This document shows, piece by piece, positions 1 to 8,640 of a DNA stretch of 33,355 nt. The notes under the pieces are model-generated. The model worked only from the letters and a program-made list of their open reading frames with translations, searched no databases and was not told the DNA's origin. A program made the translations under genes and the position numbers. Location of the stretch: positions 1-33,355 of the forward strand of contig JAGWLR010000035.1 in the NCBI GenBank assembly GCA_028864885.1, read 5' to 3'. Every line of letters starts with the position of its first letter. The first letter of the stretch is position 1. Source of the DNA: Burkholderiales bacterium (GTDB lineage: Bacteria; Pseudomonadota; Gammaproteobacteria; Burkholderiales; Burkholderiaceae_C).

Positions 1-1553
1 GTCACGAATGCCAGCGTGCCGTCATCCAGCGCGGCGATGCGATGGTCTCCATCAATGGCTAGCAAGACATAGTCCTTGCGCGCCGCGAACCAGCGCGCCA
101 GCTCATCAGCGTAGATCTTGACCAATTGGGTCAAGGTCTCGCGTGGCAGGATGGATTCGAGAAAGCCAAATCGATTCAAACGCAGGATCCAGACCGCCAC
201 CCCTGGCGCGGGAACATGCGGCAAACAAGTGCGAACCGCCTCTTCCAGCAAGGCCTGATTGGGCATGCCATAGCGAGGATGGTGCGACACGGCGTGGCGC
301 AACTGTTCTTCGTAAGCCACTCGCTGTTCGAGCTCGGCCATGTGACTGGACAAGGCCCGATCCCGTTCGATCTGATCTTGTCGCATGCGATAGGCCAATG
401 CCACTGTCAGCGCCCAGGCCTTGATGACGCTGGCGTACAGGCTTGCCAGTGCATAGCCTGGCTCAACATACCCGAGCACGCCGGCTGCGTTGATGAGAAG
501 CCCAATGAACTGGGCTGTCATCCCCACCGCGATGATTCGAGGCAAAGCCCCCTCATGCCAGTGCCGCACGCAAATCGAGATCATGATCAACGGTGCGATC
601 ACCGCCAGGTACTGCGTCACGGCACTGGTCTGAACCGAGAACACGCTGTAGCTCAGCGCCGGCACCAAGGTCAAGGCCGACGCCCCGATCAGCCCCTTGA
701 CGACTCGATCCTCGTTGAGGCCGAGGTAAATGATCCGCCTGAAAACCAGGGCCGCGGCGATGATGCCGATCAGGATCCAGGAAAACGGCGGCATATTGAA
801 CTGAGGCGCGTCGGGCCAGAGCAAGCCAAATCCGTCGCCTTCTCGCATGACGGTCGCCACGAGCACCGGCACCAACTCGACGATCAAGAGAATCGGCAAG
901 GGGTGCCGCTGCATGACGGCCAGTAGCACACCGCAGGTGATCGCAAAGATCAGGGCGCCATAGCAAAGCGCTCGCCCAAAGGCCAGCTCTCGCTCGGCAT
1001 GGACATAACGATCGGGCTCCCACACCTCAAAGGCAACGGTCAAGGCCCCGTTGTTACGGACGTAGCACTGAAACCGGGTCTCTCCACCCGCGGGCACCTG
1101 CAGGGGAATCACGAACCGCGGCAAGGGAATGGGCCGTGATTCATAAGGGCGCTGGTCACCGGTACGATACGTTTGCAGGCGCCCTGCACTGTCGCGCGTC
1201 TGGCAATCGACCTGATCCATGAAAGGCTCTGCCACCACCAGCCACCTCAGGGCATCATGGGCCCCTTCATTTTTGAGCCGGCCACGGGTCCACATGCCAT
1301 CTCTCGGGAAGCCCGCAGCGCGGATCCCGGATGGGGCCGCACGCCAACCCGCGTCATCTGGCGGTGGGCTCAATGGTGCAAGATCCATGGGGAGAGGTTG
1401 AGATACATCTCGCGTGTCAATGGACACTTGCTGCCCATCCATGGCCCCAGCCACGTCCAACGCGGGCGCCCATGCAGCGTGCCCAGGCGTCGCCCACAAG
1501 GCGCACCAGACCAGGCAAAAAATCACAACAATGGAACGGGACTGCAATTCCAA
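1..1553 (-). CDS. 7TM-DISM sensor protein with degenerate GGDEF domain (3' end cut off by window)
   Basis: I translated this open frame by hand; it runs off the window at base 1. It begins with a hydrophobic signal segment (SIVVIFCLVWCALWA, about residues 7-21). A 7TMR-DISM extracellular type-2 beta domain follows (about 100-178, beginning RWLVVAEPFMDQVDC). Then come seven hydrophobic spans (about 195-390), a short coiled stretch (MAELEQRVAYEEQL), and the start of a GGDEF-like fold (HHPRYGMPNQALLEE, then VAVWILRLNRFGFLE). The GGDEF signature region reads AALDDGTLAFV, so cyclase activity is unlikely; such domains often precede an EAL domain, which would lie outside the window. No ATG precedes the signal segment. 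I chose the third of three consecutive TTG codons because GGAG lies 6 nt upstream; the start is uncertain. The gene begins about 80 bp after rmuC on the same strand. Role inferred: membrane sensing linked to c-di-GMP. Confidence 0.75.
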   Translation of the reverse strand, partial: MELQSRSIVVIFCLVWCALWATPGHAAWAPALDVAGAMDGQQVSIDTRDVSQPLPMDLAPLSPPPDDAGWRAAPSGIRAAGFPRDGMWTRGRLKNEGAHDALRWLVVAEPFMDQVDCQTRDSAGRLQTYRTGDQRPYESRPIPLPRFVIPLQVPAGGETRFQCYVRNNGALTVAFEVWEPDRYVHAERELAFGRALCYGALIFAITCGVLLAVMQRHPLPILLIVELVPVLVATVMREGDGFGLLWPDAPQFNMPPFSWILIGIIAAALVFRRIIYLGLNEDRVVKGLIGASALTLVPALSYSVFSVQTSAVTQYLAVIAPLIMISICVRHWHEGALPRIIAVGMTAQFIGLLINAAGVLGYVEPGYALASLYASVIKAWALTVALAYRMRQDQIERDRALSSHMAELEQRVAYEEQLRHAVSHHPRYGMPNQALLEEAVRTCLPHVPAPGVAVWILRLNRFGFLESILPRETLTQLVKIYADELARWFAARKDYVLLAIDGDHRIAALDDGTLAFV

Positions 1554-1633
1554 CAACAACTCCGAACGAGCACGCCGGGGGCCTGCCCACTTTGTGGCCT
1601 TCGTTTTATCGGAGGAATATCCCAGTACTTGAG

Positions 1634-3091
1634 TCAGGCTAAACCATCGTCATCGGTGCCTGCCTCACCCGGCAGCAACGCCTGAGTTTGGGCGTCAGGC
1701 ATGGCCTCCACTTGCTTCAGCGCACGCCCCATCACGCGTGTGCGTGACTCAACCGATGAGATGACATTGCTGGCTTCATCCAGTTTCTTGCGTGTCTTGG
1801 CCAGCACATCACCGAACTTGGCGAACTCGGTCTTGACGGCACCCAGCACCTGCCAGACTTCTGAGGAACGCTTTTCAAGGGCCAGGGTTCTGAATCCCAT
1901 CTGCAGGCTGTTCAAGGTGGCCAGCAAGGTCGTGGGCCCGGCGAGCATCACCCGACACTCTCGCTGCAAGGACTCAACCAACCCCGGGCGGCGCAAGGCC
2001 TCGGCGTACAAGCCCTCGGTGGGCACAAACAAGATCGCAAAATCAGATGTATGCGGCGGCGCCAGGTATTTTTCTCGAATGGTTCGGGCTTCCAGCCTCA
2101 AACGCTGCTCAATCGACTTGGCTGCCACTTCGACAGCCGGGGCGTCCGCGCGGTCTTGAGCATCAAGCAGGCGCTCGTAATCTTCTCGGGGGAACTTCGC
2201 ATCGATGGGCAGCCACAAGGGGTGCTCCCGATCGCCCTGCCCGGGCAAGCGGATGGCAAATTCCACGCGTGCGCCGCTTCCCGGCACCGTTTCGACATTG
2301 AGGGCGTATTGCTCTGGCGTGAAGACCTGTTCCAGCAATCCGGCCAATTGCACCTCACCGAAGATGCCGCGCGACTTCACATTGCTCAAAACGCGATTCA
2401 ATGACCCGACATCGCTGGCCAGCCTCTGCATTTCACCCAGGCCACGGTGAACCAGCTCCAGCCTTTCGGCGACTTGCTTGAAGCTCTCGCCTAAACGGGC
2501 CTCAAGCGTGGCATGCAGCTTTTCGTCCACGGTCTGCCGCATCTGCTCCAGCTTCTTCTCATTGTCAGCCTGCAGGGCCTGCAGACGCGTCTCGACGGTG
2601 GATCGGACTTCGGTCAGGCGTCGATCGTTGGCCTCAGTCAACAAACGGAGTTGCTCGGTCAACACATCGGCCAGCCTGCGTAGCGCAGCCTCTTGCCCTT
2701 CCCGCAAGGCCTGTGCTTGCTGGCTTTGTTGATGGGTCGTGTCGCGCAGGGTGTCACCAAGACCTTGCTGCATCGCCGCCAGTTGCGTGCGAAAGCTGTC
2801 AAGTTGTTCGTTCTGGGTGCGCGTGGCATCGCCTAGCTGCGCCAGCAGCGTCTGCTGAAACAAGGCCAAGGTCGACCCCAGCTCCTGCCGGGTCCCGCCG
2901 GCACTGCGCGCCATCTCGTCGCGCAATTCGCGCTCCAGTTGTTCGGTGCGTTGGCGTAACTCGGTGCTGAGCATCTGCGCCACATGCGCAGCCCCGTTCA
3001 CGCTGTCGTCACCCTGGCGGGTAGAACGCAAGACCAACCAAAGCAACAAGAGCAGGTTGCCCACCAACAAAATCAGAATCATCCAGTTCAT
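1634..3091 (-). CDS. rmuC: DNA recombination protein RmuC family
   Basis: 485 residues. An N-terminal membrane anchor (about residues 3-21, MILILLVGNLLLLLWLVL) is followed by a long coiled coil rich in Q, E, R and L (about 25-220) and then the conserved RmuC nuclease-like core (about 230-440: FGEVQLAGLLEQV, LPIDAKFPREDYERLL, FAILFVPTEGLYAEAL). In E. coli, RmuC limits recombination at inverted repeats; the core is related to restriction-endonuclease-fold proteins. The length and architecture are normal for the family. Start ATG at 3091. It lies just downstream of the CoA-transferase terminator, so it is probably transcribed on its own, possibly together with the sensor gene that follows. The function of the family is only partly understood; the family call itself is secure. 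Confidence 0.93.
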   Translation of the reverse strand: MNWMILILLVGNLLLLLWLVLRSTRQGDDSVNGAAHVAQMLSTELRQRTEQLERELRDEMARSAGGTRQELGSTLALFQQTLLAQLGDATRTQNEQLDSFRTQLAAMQQGLGDTLRDTTHQQSQQAQALREGQEAALRRLADVLTEQLRLLTEANDRRLTEVRSTVETRLQALQADNEKKLEQMRQTVDEKLHATLEARLGESFKQVAERLELVHRGLGEMQRLASDVGSLNRVLSNVKSRGIFGEVQLAGLLEQVFTPEQYALNVETVPGSGARVEFAIRLPGQGDREHPLWLPIDAKFPREDYERLLDAQDRADAPAVEVAAKSIEQRLRLEARTIREKYLAPPHTSDFAILFVPTEGLYAEALRRPGLVESLQRECRVMLAGPTTLLATLNSLQMGFRTLALEKRSSEVWQVLGAVKTEFAKFGDVLAKTRKKLDEASNVISSVESRTRVMGRALKQVEAMPDAQTQALLPGEAGTDDDGLA

Positions 3092-3117
3092 GCCGAGATT
3101 GTCTCAGAGCCCCCCAA

Positions 3118-3142
3118 CAAAAAAGCCACCCGAAGGTGGCTT
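3118..3142 (-). terminator. Rho-independent terminator after scoB
   Basis: Read on the minus strand: stem AAGCCACC, loop TTCG, stem GGTGGCTT, then a run of six T. It lies 28 bases after the scoB stop codon and just before rmuC. Confidence 0.88.
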
Positions 3143-3169
3143 GAGCCATGCGATTCAGAGCGCAGCCGA

Positions 3170-3814
3170 TCAGCCTGCGAGATGAGACAACTGAACGTGT
3201 GCCCCGGTTTTGACGCGAACCTCTTCAGCGGTCACGCCAGGCGCCAGCTCAATGCACTTGAAGCCTTGCGGCGTCACGTCGAGCACGCACAACTCGGTGA
3301 TGATCCGATCGACCACACCCACGCCGGTCAACGGCAGCGTGCACTTCTGCAGCAGCTTGTGTTCGCCGTTCTTGGCAGCATGCTCCATGAGCACCACCAC
3401 GCGGCCCACACCCGCCACCAGATCCATGGCGCCGCCCATGCCCTTGACCATCTTGCCCGGAATCATCCAATTGGCCAGATCGCCTTTTTCAGACACTTGC
3501 ATCGCGCCCAGGATGGACAAGTTGATCTTGCCTCCACGGATCATGGCAAAGCTCTCGTGCGAGCCGAAGATCGACGAACCAGGCAGACAGGTCACCGTTT
3601 GCTTGCCGGCATTGATGATGTCGGCGTCAACCTCGTCTTCGGTGGGAAATGGGCCGATGCCCAGCATGCCGTTTTCAGATTGCAGCCAAACCTCGATGTC
3701 TTCGCGAACATGGTTGGCCACCAAGGTGGGCAAGCCAATACCCAGGTTCACATAGAAACCGTCTTGCAATTCTTGCGCGGCACGTGCCGCCATTTGCTCA
3801 TGTGTCCAGGCCAT
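3170..3814 (-). CDS. scoB: 3-oxoacid CoA-transferase subunit B
   Basis: 214 residues, the usual length of the beta subunit of succinyl-CoA:3-ketoacid (or acetoacetyl-) CoA-transferase. The SENG motif with the catalytic glutamate (E47), which forms the glutamyl-CoA thioester, is present, as are GIGLPTLV near residue 25 and the AGKQTVT segment. With subunit A it should move CoA between a donor such as succinyl-CoA and a 3-oxoacid such as acetoacetate in the cytoplasm. It begins 2 bp after the subunit A stop, so translation is probably coupled. The exact acid cannot be read from the sequence: acetoacetate is likeliest, and 3-oxoadipate (PcaIJ-like) is the alternative, but no beta-ketoadipate genes are near. 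Confidence 0.93.
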   Translation of the reverse strand: MAWTHEQMAARAAQELQDGFYVNLGIGLPTLVANHVREDIEVWLQSENGMLGIGPFPTEDEVDADIINAGKQTVTCLPGSSIFGSHESFAMIRGGKINLSILGAMQVSEKGDLANWMIPGKMVKGMGGAMDLVAGVGRVVVLMEHAAKNGEHKLLQKCTLPLTGVGVVDRIITELCVLDVTPQGFKCIELAPGVTAEEVRVKTGAHVQLSHLAG

Positions 3815-3816
3815 CG

Positions 3817-4524
3817 TCAGGCTCCTGCTTTTTCAGTGATGGTGCGCTTTTCGATGCGCTTTTCCGGGTTCGGGTTGTGCACGATGCGGTGCACATAGAT
3901 GCCCGGCAAGTGCACTGAATCGGGATCCATCGAACCAGTTTCCACAATCTCTTCCACCTCAACTACGGTGATCTTGCCAGCCATGGCCGCCGCTGGATTG
4001 AAGTTGCGCGCAGTGCGGCGGAAGATCAGGTTGCCCGATTTGTCGGCCTTGTAGGCCTTGACCAGCGCCACTTCAGGCAACAGTGCGCGCTCCATGACGT
4101 AGGTTTCGCCATCGAACTCACGGGTTTCCTTGCCCTCGGCCACGATTGTGCCCACACCCGTCTTGGTGAAGAACGCCGGAATGCCGGCTCCCCCAGCGCG
4201 CAGCTTTTCAGCCAGCGTGCCTTGAGGGGTGAATTCAAGCTCGAGTTCCCCCGCCAGATACTGGCGCTCAAACTCTTTGTTCTCGCCCACGTAGCTGGAG
4301 ATCATCTTCTTGATCTGACGCGTATTGAGCAGCTTGCCCAGGCCAAAGCCATCGACGCCAGCGTTGTTGGAAATCACCGTGAGGTTCTTGACGCCTGAAG
4401 CCTGCAGGGCATCAATCAGGGCCTCGGGGATCCCGCACAGGCCGAAGCCCCCTACTGCGAGCAATTGCCCGTCTTTCACAATCCCAGCCAGCGCACTGGC
4501 CGCATCGGGATAGACCTTGTTCAT
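3817..4524 (-). CDS. scoA: 3-oxoacid CoA-transferase subunit A
   Basis: 235 residues from the chosen ATG at 4524 ([14 protein letters not shown]). AGGAGT lies 6 nt upstream and the homologous family starts here. The frame stays open for another 31 codons upstream, but that stretch is not family-like. Typical CoA-transferase alpha features are the glycine-rich [13 protein letters not shown] near residue 25, the VISNNAG segment and the [15 protein letters not shown] segment near the C-terminus. It forms the heteromer with subunit B, encoded 2 bp downstream. It should activate or deactivate acetoacetate-type 3-oxoacids. The 184-bp gap upstream also holds the terminator of the preceding thioesterase gene, so scoAB probably has its own promoter; I could not identify a convincing one. 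Confidence 0.93.
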   Translation of the reverse strand: MNKVYPDAASALAGIVKDGQLLAVGGFGLCGIPEALIDALQASGVKNLTVISNNAGVDGFGLGKLLNTRQIKKMISSYVGENKEFERQYLAGELELEFTPQGTLAEKLRAGGAGIPAFFTKTGVGTIVAEGKETREFDGETYVMERALLPEVALVKAYKADKSGNLIFRRTARNFNPAAAMAGKITVVEVEEIVETGSMDPDSVHLPGIYVHRIVHNPNPEKRIEKRTITEKAGA

Positions 4525-4650
4525 CCGTTCACTCCTAGCTCGGTTTGTTTTGACAATGAAGCAAGACTCTGGCCCACGGCCAAAAGTTCGCTGCACTGCA
4601 ACATAGAAAGCGTACACCGGCTAGCGTGCAAAAAGCCAGAGAACAGCATG

Positions 4651-4688
4651 AAAAAAGGGCCGTCATTTGCGCGAAGCAAACGCGGCCC
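4651..4688 (-). terminator. Rho-independent terminator after the thioesterase gene
   Basis: On the minus strand: GGGCCG, then CG, an inner stem TTTGC / GCAAA around TTCGC, TGA, CGGCCC, then six T. It lies about 20 bases past the thioesterase stop and separates that gene from scoAB. Confidence 0.85.
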
Positions 4689-4708
4689 CATGCGTAGTCC
4701 CTATTGAC

Positions 4709-5176
4709 TCAGGCAGGCAAGGCGGGAGGAGTATCGCCTCCAGGTAAGGCGGGTGCAGCCGCTCCGAGCTTGCGAATGGCATCTGGCAGCGGCGCTGGGC
4801 GTCCGTCTTTCAGGCTCACCCAAACCAGCGTTGCGCCACCGGCCGCATACACCGCACCCGGCTCGTCAGTGCGCTCGATGGTGACAAAGGTGTCGATACT
4901 GGTACGCCCGGGGTTGGCTACAAACAACTTGATCTTCATCGCCCCCGGAAACACCAGCGGCCGATAGAAGTTGCAGAACGTGTTGGCGATGACCGGGCCG
5001 TCGTCGGCTCCATTGAGGCTGCCGTTGATAGCCGTGATCCAGGAGACCCGGGCTTGCTCCATGTAGCGGAAATACACCGTGTTGTTGACGTGCCCCAAGG
5101 CATCCATTTCGCCCCAGGCGATGGGATGGGTCAGCTCGTAAACCAGAATCTTGTGCTCAGGGATTTCCAGACGCAT
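4709..5176 (-). CDS. Acyl-CoA thioesterase, hotdog fold (4-hydroxybenzoyl-CoA thioesterase-like)
   Basis: 155 residues, single hotdog domain. The N-terminal part carries HPIAWGEMDALGHVNNTVYFRYMEQAR (residues 17-43), the D-x-x-G-H-V-N-N-x-x-Y-x-x-Y/F-x-E pattern of FcbC/YbgC-type thioesterases; the Asp of the pattern is the expected catalytic residue. It should hydrolyse an acyl-CoA in the cytoplasm; chain preference is not readable. It lies between an SDR gene (83 bp upstream, separated by a hairpin) and scoAB. Its place in a block of acyl-CoA genes fits release of CoA from stalled intermediates. The C-terminal 20 residues are rich in Ala and Pro and probably disordered. Confidence 0.88.
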   Translation of the reverse strand: MRLEIPEHKILVYELTHPIAWGEMDALGHVNNTVYFRYMEQARVSWITAINGSLNGADDGPVIANTFCNFYRPLVFPGAMKIKLFVANPGRTSIDTFVTIERTDEPGAVYAAGGATLVWVSLKDGRPAPLPDAIRKLGAAAPALPGGDTPPALPA

Positions 5177-5203
5177 GGTTGAAACTCATCGAGAAAACAA
5201 AAG

Positions 5204-5238
5204 GAAAAGCGCTGCCTCATGAGATGAGGACAGCGCTT
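5204..5238 (-). terminator. Hairpin / probable terminator after the SDR gene
   Basis: Near-perfect stem AAGCGCTG-CCTCAT / ATGAGG-A-CAGCGCTT around GAG, about 20 bases past the SDR stop. On the minus strand it ends in TTTTCCTTTT, an imperfect U-tract. It may only attenuate transcription into the thioesterase gene. Confidence 0.7.
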
Positions 5239-5259
5239 GAAAAATCAACCGGGGTTGGA

Positions 5260-6045
5260 TCAGGCTGCCGTGACGCCGTCGTCTGCAGAGATGATGGCGC
5301 CGTTGATGAAGTCACTTTCAGGCGAGCACAAAGTCACCAGCAAGGCGTCCAAATCCTTGGGTTGCCCCACACGCTTGCGGGGCAACATGTTGATCAACTT
5401 CTGGCCCGCGTCGGTACTCCAGTGGTGGTGATTGATCTCGGTATCGATGTAGCCCGGGCAAATGGCGTTGGTGGTGATGCCTGCGCGGCCCCACTCGGCG
5501 GCCATGACCTTGGTCATGTGGATCACGGCGGCCTTGCTCATGCAGTACACGCCGATCTGGGGCATGGTGCGCAAACCCGCTGCCGACGCGATGTTGACGA
5601 TGCGCCCGCCAGTGAATGTGCCCGGCGCTGCGCCTTTGGCCCGGGCCAGCATGCGCTTGGCCACTTCCTGCGCCATGAAGAATGCCCCACGGGTGTTGGT
5701 GTTGAAAACGTAGTCGTAGCCGTCTTCCGTGACGTCCACCAAGCGCTCGGTGGTGCTAACACCCGAGTTGTTGACAAGGATGTCGATCGCACCGACTTCC
5801 GTCTCGGCGTGTGCCACGGCGGCCCGGATGCTGCCAAGATCGGTCACGTCCAACCCCACGACATGGGCATCGCCCCCGGCGGCTTCGATTTCAGAGCGCA
5901 GGTCCTTGAGTCGCTCCACGCGACGGCCCGCCAGAACCACGGCAGCCCCTGCCTTGGCCAAAGTGCGTGCAAATTGTTGGCCCAGTCCACTGGATGCGCC
6001 CGTGATCAAGGCGACACGGCCAGACAGGTCAATCGTGTAACTCAT
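5260..6045 (-). CDS. SDR family NAD(P)-dependent oxidoreductase
   Basis: 261 residues, a classical short-chain dehydrogenase. Cofactor loop TGASSGLG (15-22), LDVTD (65-69), NNSG (92-95), catalytic Ser154 in NIASAAG, and Tyr167/Lys171 in YCMSK are all intact, so it should be active. A 3-hydroxyacyl-CoA or alcohol dehydrogenase role is inferred from neighbours (thioesterase, CoA-transferase, divergent etfQO). An acidic residue at the end of the second beta strand is lacking (AGRRVERL), which leans to NADP(H), but this is a weak rule. It may share the 260-bp divergent control region with etfQO. The substrate is unknown; an AtuG-like role in the terpenoid pathway is possible but unsupported by linkage. 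Confidence 0.9.
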   Translation of the reverse strand: MSYTIDLSGRVALITGASSGLGQQFARTLAKAGAAVVLAGRRVERLKDLRSEIEAAGGDAHVVGLDVTDLGSIRAAVAHAETEVGAIDILVNNSGVSTTERLVDVTEDGYDYVFNTNTRGAFFMAQEVAKRMLARAKGAAPGTFTGGRIVNIASAAGLRTMPQIGVYCMSKAAVIHMTKVMAAEWGRAGITTNAICPGYIDTEINHHHWSTDAGQKLINMLPRKRVGQPKDLDALLVTLCSPESDFINGAIISADDGVTAA

Positions 6046-6198
6046 GAATGTTGCTCCTCAAGCACTCAAAGCACTGTCTTTTCGACAGCTGAAACCTCGG
6101 AAACCATATCACGCAGCCCCTCACCTGATCCAGATGAGTACGGTCAATGCCACATGCATTTCGTCGGTGAAAATTTGACAAGACATCTTGCCAGAATT

Positions 6199-6242
6199 TT
6201 GCGAACGATCGTGCTATTTCGTGTGGAAATATTTGTTCGCAA
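6199..6242. promoter_or_regulatory. Inverted repeat in the SDR / etfQO divergent region
   Basis: TTGCGAAC (6199-6206) and GTTCGCAA (6235-6242) form an 8-bp perfect inverted repeat with 28 bases between. The left arm overlaps an 8-bp palindrome, ACGATCGT (6205-6212). A possible etfQO -10, TAGAAT, lies at 6248-6253. The arrangement fits an operator for a dimeric regulator (TetR-type fatty-acid regulators are known on such genes), but the regulator is not identified. Confidence 0.4.
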
Positions 6243-6306
6243 GCCCTTAGAATTGCGCACCTACGAAAATCAACAGACAAACACAAGTCACACATAAGGA
6301 ACCACG

Positions 6307-7992
6307 ATGACGCCCCAGGAAATCCTTGAACAGTTTGGTCCTCGCGAATCGATGGAGTATGACGTCGTCATCGTGGGCGCTGGCCCCGCTGGGCTGTCGA
6401 CCGCCATCCGCCTGAAGCAACTGGCTGAAAAGGCTGGCAAGGAAATTTCGGTCGTCGTTCTGGAAAAGGGTTCGGAGCCTGGCGCGCACATCTTGTCGGG
6501 CGCCGTGATGGACCCGATCGCCATGAACGAACTCTTCCCCAACTGGAAGGAACTGGGCGCGCCGCTGACCCAACCTGTCACCAAGGACGAGGCCTTATTC
6601 CTGACGGAAACCGGTTGCCACCCCACGCCAGCGTTCCTGATGCCCGAGAATTTCCACAACGAAGGCAACTACGTCATCAGTCTGGGCAATGTGGTACGTT
6701 GGTTGGCGCAACAGGCCGAAGGCCTGGGCGTTGAAATCTTCCCCGGCTTCGCAGCTGCTGAAGTGCTCTACAACGACGATGGCTCCGTCAAGGGCGTGGC
6801 CACCGGAAACATGGGCATCGACAAGAATGGCGAGCCTACCGGCGACTTCCAGCTCGGCATGGAACTGCACGGCAAGTACACCGTGTTCGCAGAAGGCGCA
6901 CGCGGCCACCTGGGCAAGCAACTGATCGCCAAGTTCAAACTTGACCAAGGCAAGGACCCACAAAGCTATGCCATTGGCATCAAGGAAATGTGGGAAGTCT
7001 CGCCCGAACAGGCACAGCCTGGCCTGGTGATTCATGCAGCCGGCTGGCCCCTCAAGCCTGACACCTACGGTGGCGGCTTCCTGTATCACATGGAAGACAA
7101 CAAAGTCGTGCTGGGCTTCATCGTCGGCCTGAACTACACCAACCCCTGGCTGAGCCCCTTCGAAGAACTGCAACGCTGGAAGACCCACCCTGCCATCCGC
7201 AAGCACATTGAAGGCGGCAAGCGCCTGAGCTACGGCGCTCGTGCCATCACGGCTGGCGGCCTGCTGGCCTTGCCCAAGACCGTGTTCCCGGGTGGTGCCC
7301 TCGTCGGCTGTGACGCTGGTTTCCTCAATGGCCCACGCATCAAGGGTAGCCACGCTGCCATCAAGACTGGCATGCTGGCTGCTGAAGCTGCTTTCGAGGC
7401 CGTCACCACCAACCGCCAGCACGACGAGCTGAGTGCCTATCCCAAGGCATTCGACAACAGCTGGCTGCAAAAAGAACTGCATCAGGCCCGCAACTGGAAG
7501 CGTTGGTTTAAGTGGGGCATCGTCGGTGGCTCCATCGGTACTGGGATCGAATATTGGCTGCTGCCCAAGCTGGGCATCAAGTCCCCCCCCTGGACACTGG
7601 CCCCGACCAAGGCAGACCACCTCTACCTGAAGCCCGCTTCCGAGTGCGCCAAGATCGATTATCCGAAGCCCGATGGCAAGCTGACGTTTGACCGTTTGAG
7701 CTCGGTGTTCATCTCCAACACCAACCACAACGAGCACCAACCCGCTCACCTGACGCTGAAGAACGCTTCGGTGCCCGTGCAGGTCAACCTGGCCAAGTAT
7801 GCGGGCCCCGAGTCGCGCTACTGCCCGGCAGGCGTGTATGAGTTCGTGAAGAACGAAGACAACACCGATCGTCTGCAGATCAACGCCCAGAACTGCGTGC
7901 ACTGCAAGACCTGCGACATCAAAGACCCCACCCAAAACATCGTGTGGATCACGCCTGAAGGCGGTGGCGGCCCGAACTACGCCGGCATGTGA
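6307..7992 (+). CDS. etfQO: Electron transfer flavoprotein-ubiquinone oxidoreductase
   Basis: 561 residues, full length. It takes electrons from reduced ETF, itself loaded by acyl-CoA dehydrogenases, and passes them to ubiquinone at the inner membrane. FAD-binding VGAGPAG lies at 23-29; GARAITAGG and the membrane/quinone-binding middle are typical; the C-terminal [4Fe-4S] ligands are Cys506, Cys530, Cys533 and Cys536 (CPAGVYE ... NCVHCKTCDIKDP). AAGGA lies 6 nt before the ATG. It is monocistronic, ends in a strong terminator and is divergent from the SDR gene. It is the obvious electron sink for the acyl-CoA dehydrogenase encoded at 25382-26536. The ETF subunits are not in the window. Confidence 0.96.
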   Translation: MTPQEILEQFGPRESMEYDVVIVGAGPAGLSTAIRLKQLAEKAGKEISVVVLEKGSEPGAHILSGAVMDPIAMNELFPNWKELGAPLTQPVTKDEALFLTETGCHPTPAFLMPENFHNEGNYVISLGNVVRWLAQQAEGLGVEIFPGFAAAEVLYNDDGSVKGVATGNMGIDKNGEPTGDFQLGMELHGKYTVFAEGARGHLGKQLIAKFKLDQGKDPQSYAIGIKEMWEVSPEQAQPGLVIHAAGWPLKPDTYGGGFLYHMEDNKVVLGFIVGLNYTNPWLSPFEELQRWKTHPAIRKHIEGGKRLSYGARAITAGGLLALPKTVFPGGALVGCDAGFLNGPRIKGSHAAIKTGMLAAEAAFEAVTTNRQHDELSAYPKAFDNSWLQKELHQARNWKRWFKWGIVGGSIGTGIEYWLLPKLGIKSPPWTLAPTKADHLYLKPASECAKIDYPKPDGKLTFDRLSSVFISNTNHNEHQPAHLTLKNASVPVQVNLAKYAGPESRYCPAGVYEFVKNEDNTDRLQINAQNCVHCKTCDIKDPTQNIVWITPEGGGGPNYAGM

Positions 7993-7995
7993 TGC

Positions 7996-8024
7996 AAAAC
8001 GGGAGCCTCAGGCTCCCGTTTTTT
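7996..8024. terminator. Bidirectional Rho-independent terminator
   Basis: AAAACGGGAGCC-TCA-GGCTCCCGTTTTTT: a 9-bp GC-rich stem flanked by A-run and T-run. It serves the convergent etfQO (+) and tadA (-) transcripts. Confidence 0.95.
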
Positions 8025-8043
8025 GTTTGGCTTGCCCGATTCG

Positions 8044-8640
8044 TCAGCCTAATTCATCCGGCGGCAACTCTTGTACGTCGGCAATCGGTAAGACATCGTC
8101 CTCGATCACATCCAGCCCCCGCAAGTCTCGACGCGACGCCATGGCACGCCGAGCATCGCGTTCGGCCTTGATCTGCGCGCGTCGCTCGGCAAAGAACTCC
8201 TTGAGGAGTTGGCTAGACGCCTCAGCCATCACCCCCCCGATGACCTGGGTGTGATGGTTCAGTTGCCGATTGGCAAAGAGATCCAGAACCGACCCCGCCA
8301 CACCCGTTTTGGGATCGGTGGCAGCGAACACCACGCGCTTGAATCGGGCATGCATGAGCGCCATCGCGCACATGGCACAGGGCTCAAGGGTCACGAACAA
8401 CTCGCACTCAGGCAGCCGGTAGTTCTCTAACAGCGACGCGGCATGGCGCAAGGCCACGATCTCGGCATGGGCGGTCGGATCGTGGGTGGTGATGGGGCGG
8501 TTGTAGCCTGTGGCGATCACCTGCCCCTGTCGCATGATCACGGCCCCCACCGGCACCTCGCCTGCCAGCCAGGCGTTTTGTGCCTGATCCAGGGCGATTT
8601 TCATGGCAAACTCATCGCCCGGAAGAATCAGGGCGCTCAA
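8044..8640 (-). CDS. tadA: tRNA-specific adenosine deaminase
   Basis: 198 residues. It deaminates A34 to inosine in tRNA-Arg(ACG). Zinc and catalytic residues are present: His58 and Glu60 in HAE, Cys88 and Cys91 in PCAMC; EVPVGAV and the DPKTGVAGS loop are family marks. The likely start is TTG at 8640 (TTG-AGC-GCC-CTG), with GGAGG 6 nt upstream; it overlaps the TGA of the ABC ATPase gene (TTGA overlap), so translation is probably coupled. An internal ATG (residue 13) would remove the start of helix 1. The C-terminal 40 residues (RRAQIKAERDARR, then an acidic tail) extend beyond the compact E. coli form. It is the last gene of the transporter operon, probably by position rather than function. 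Confidence 0.95.
   Translation of the reverse strand: MSALILPGDEFAMKIALDQAQNAWLAGEVPVGAVIMRQGQVIATGYNRPITTHDPTAHAEIVALRHAASLLENYRLPECELFVTLEPCAMCAMALMHARFKRVVFAATDPKTGVAGSVLDLFANRQLNHHTQVIGGVMAEASSQLLKEFFAERRAQIKAERDARRAMASRRDLRGLDVIEDDVLPIADVQELPPDELG

Noticed and set aside
126-926. Plus-strand and minus-strand frames of 150-270 codons at the left end
   Set aside because: Neither looks like a protein; the continuous 7TM-DISM frame on the minus strand explains the region.
6595-7935. 446-codon open frame on the minus strand
   Set aside because: Antisense to etfQO, no family likeness.
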